Source: Pseudomonadota bacterium (GTDB lineage Bacteria > Pseudomonadota > Gammaproteobacteria > Xanthomonadales > Xanthomonadaceae). Taken from it: a stretch of DNA of 6,385 nt. Below, piece by piece: positions 5,493 through 6,385 of this stretch (within the stretch, counting starts at the first letter, position 1; every line of letters begins with the position of its first letter). The position numbers and the translations under genes were made by a program. The stretch covers positions 1-6,385 of the forward strand of contig JAFAFY010000187.1 of NCBI GenBank assembly GCA_023423235.1, given 5' to 3'. The notes under the pieces were generated by a model. It was not told where the DNA came from and did no database searches. It saw nothing but the letters and a program-made list of their open reading frames with translations.

Positions 5493-5789
5493 ATGTCCAA
5501 CGCCTTCTTCAGCGATCTCCATGCCCGTTTCGATGCCTCCGGCGTCCGCGCGATGTTCGCGCCGCGCAAGCCCCGGCATCCGCTGCTGCGCCTCGCGCTC
5601 GGCCTGGTCGGGGTGGCGCTGCTGGGCGTGTTGCTGGTGGTGGGCCTGTTCGTCGGCGCGGCGATGATCCTGCTGGGCCTCGCCCGCGGGCTGCTGTCAC
5701 GTTCGCGTGCCGCGCCCGCGCGCGACAGCCGCGTGGTCGATGCCGAATACCGCGTGGTGCGCGAGCGCGACCAGCCGCTGCTGCGCTGA
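5493..5789 (+). CDS. Small hypothetical membrane protein
   Basis: I do not recognise a named family for this 98-residue product. The N-terminus (1-30) is soluble and basic towards its end (RKPRHP). Residues about 31-67 are a continuous hydrophobic stretch (LLRLALGLVGVALLGVLLVV, then GLFVGAAMILLGLARGLL) long enough for two closely packed membrane helices or one long one. The C-terminal 30 residues are charged and end in VVDAEYRVVRERDQPLLR. The DAEYRVV motif recalls short uncharacterised membrane proteins of Xanthomonadaceae. Strong third-position GC matches the neighbouring real genes, which supports coding. ATG 5493 is the first start in the frame; it lacks a Shine-Dalgarno sequence, and ATG at residue 21 (5553) is an alternative. 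It is divergent from the Rieske gene and 82 bases ahead of the FAH gene. Confidence 0.65.
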   Translation: MSNAFFSDLHARFDASGVRAMFAPRKPRHPLLRLALGLVGVALLGVLLVVGLFVGAAMILLGLARGLLSRSRAAPARDSRVVDAEYRVVRERDQPLLR

Positions 5790-5871
5790 GCCGCAGGCGC
5801 CCGCCGCGCCCGCTTCCCCGTCAACCTCATCCGTCTGCACGGTGCCCGGCGCCGCCTGCGAGAGCCATGCC
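5790..5871. other. Short spacer before the FAH-family gene
   Basis: cgcaggcg (5792-5799), just after the stop of the small membrane protein gene, is the exact reverse complement of cgcctgcg (5853-5860), which abuts the gagag ribosome-site candidate (5860-5864) of the next gene. Pairing across the 53-base interval could place that site at the edge of a stem. With such GC-rich sequence an 8-base match may be chance. No promoter is evident, so co-transcription with the upstream gene is possible. Confidence 0.25.
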
Positions 5872-6385
5872 ATGCCCGAACCATCGCGCGACGTCGTCCC
5901 CGCCCCCGTGCCCACCCGCATCCCGGTCCAGGGCGGCGGCACCTTCCCGGTGCGCCGGGTCTACTGCGTCGGCCGCAACTTCGCCGACCACGCGCGCGAG
6001 ATGGGCGCAGCCGCCCCGGCGTCGAAATCCGAGCGCGGCACGCCGGTGTTCTTCATGAAACCGGCCGATGCCGTCGTCACCGGCCCTGACGTGCCCTATC
6101 CACCGGCGACCGCGGACCTGCACCATGAGGTGGAACTGGTGGTCGCGCTGGGCCGCGATGCCCCTGCGGGCGTGCTGCCAGTCGAAGACGCACCGGCGCT
6201 GGTGTTCGGCTATGCCCTCGGCCTCGACCTGACCCGCCGCGACCTGCAGGCCGCGGCCAAGGCCAAGGGCCTGCCGTGGGACATCGCCAAGGGCTTCGAC
6301 GCCTCGGCGCCGGTCGGCACCCTGGTCCCGGCGGCGGAGATCGAGCCGCTGGCGCCGCGCACGCTGACCCTCGCGGTCAACGGCC
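5872..6385 (+). CDS. Fumarylacetoacetate hydrolase family protein (N-terminal part)
   Basis: The first 171 residues of an FAH-family enzyme are visible; the frame is open to the window end. These metal-dependent enzymes cleave or decarboxylate acylpyruvates and similar diketo acids. The domain starts at FPVRRVYCVGRNFADHAREMG (25-45), then PVFFMKPADAVV (58-69). DLHHEVELVVALG (82-94) supplies the metal ligands E86 and E88, and GYALGLDLTRRDLQ (113-126) the third, D119. GLPWDIAKGFDASAPVG (133-149) is the conserved loop that follows. The pattern resembles E. coli YcgM, FAHD1 acylpyruvases and fumarylpyruvate hydrolase (NagK) more than the longer tyrosine-pathway fumarylacetoacetase. ATG 5872 is preceded by gagag at a spacing of 7; the ATG at 5867 is out of frame. 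The substrate cannot be read from this fragment; a downstream maleylpyruvate or maleylacetoacetate isomerase gene would favour aromatic catabolism. Confidence 0.93.
   Translation, partial: MPEPSRDVVPAPVPTRIPVQGGGTFPVRRVYCVGRNFADHAREMGAAAPASKSERGTPVFFMKPADAVVTGPDVPYPPATADLHHEVELVVALGRDAPAGVLPVEDAPALVFGYALGLDLTRRDLQAAAKAKGLPWDIAKGFDASAPVGTLVPAAEIEPLAPRTLTLAVNG

Noticed and set aside
5414..5884. Upstream in-frame extension of the Rieske gene on the minus strand
   Set aside because: The extra residues are Arg/Ser-rich and antisense to the small membrane protein gene. The internal ATG at 5413 has a good ggag site and gives a normal-length Rieske protein.
1..6385. CRISPR array, tRNA/rRNA genes, insertion sequence or defence system
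   Set aside because: No regularly spaced repeats, no tRNA cloverleaf or T-loop GTTCRA motif in the gaps, and no transposase, nuclease or toxin-like reading frame was seen.

Overview
The window is a GC-rich (roughly 70%) bacterial chromosomal segment. The protein sequences and the order gshB, tonB-like gene, thiG, trmB, SLC13 permease point to a gammaproteobacterium of the Xanthomonadaceae/Lysobacteraceae (Lysobacter, Luteimonas, Xanthomonas type). The genus is inferred from memory of such proteins and not from any search. The strong third-position G/C bias produces many long spurious frames, which I left out.

Layout. 1-167: the last codons of glutathione synthetase (gshB). 168-350: a non-coding gap filled largely by a long imperfect inverted repeat (184-216 against 299-331). 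351-1226: a TonB-type energy transducer. 1227-1319: a short gap with a -10-like box that would put transcription on the thiG start codon itself. 1320-2117: thiG, thiazole synthase. 2118-2322: a spacer with three stem-loops. 2323-3075: trmB, tRNA m7G46 methyltransferase. 3076-3180: a spacer with an interrupted inverted repeat. 3181-5031: an SLC13-type membrane permease with two TrkA-C (RCK_C) domains between its membrane halves. 5048-5413 (minus): a stand-alone Rieske [2Fe-2S] ferredoxin-like protein, convergent with the permease. 5493-5789: a small unknown membrane protein, divergent from the Rieske gene. 5872 to the end: the first 171 codons of a fumarylacetoacetate hydrolase family enzyme.

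The genes do not form one pathway. gshB makes glutathione, thiG makes the thiazole half of thiamin, trmB modifies tRNA, the TonB protein energises outer-membrane processes, and the permease, Rieske protein and FAH enzyme have unassigned substrates or partners. This looks like ordinary housekeeping chromosome. I found no mobile-element proteins, CRISPR array, defence genes, RNA genes or biosynthetic cluster. What deserves a second look is mostly between the genes: the 148-bp inverted-repeat unit before the TonB gene, the probable leaderless promoter of thiG, and the structured spacer before trmB that is also an open frame overlapping both neighbours. Among the proteins, the permease's altered signature motifs and the TonB protein's unusual linker stand out.
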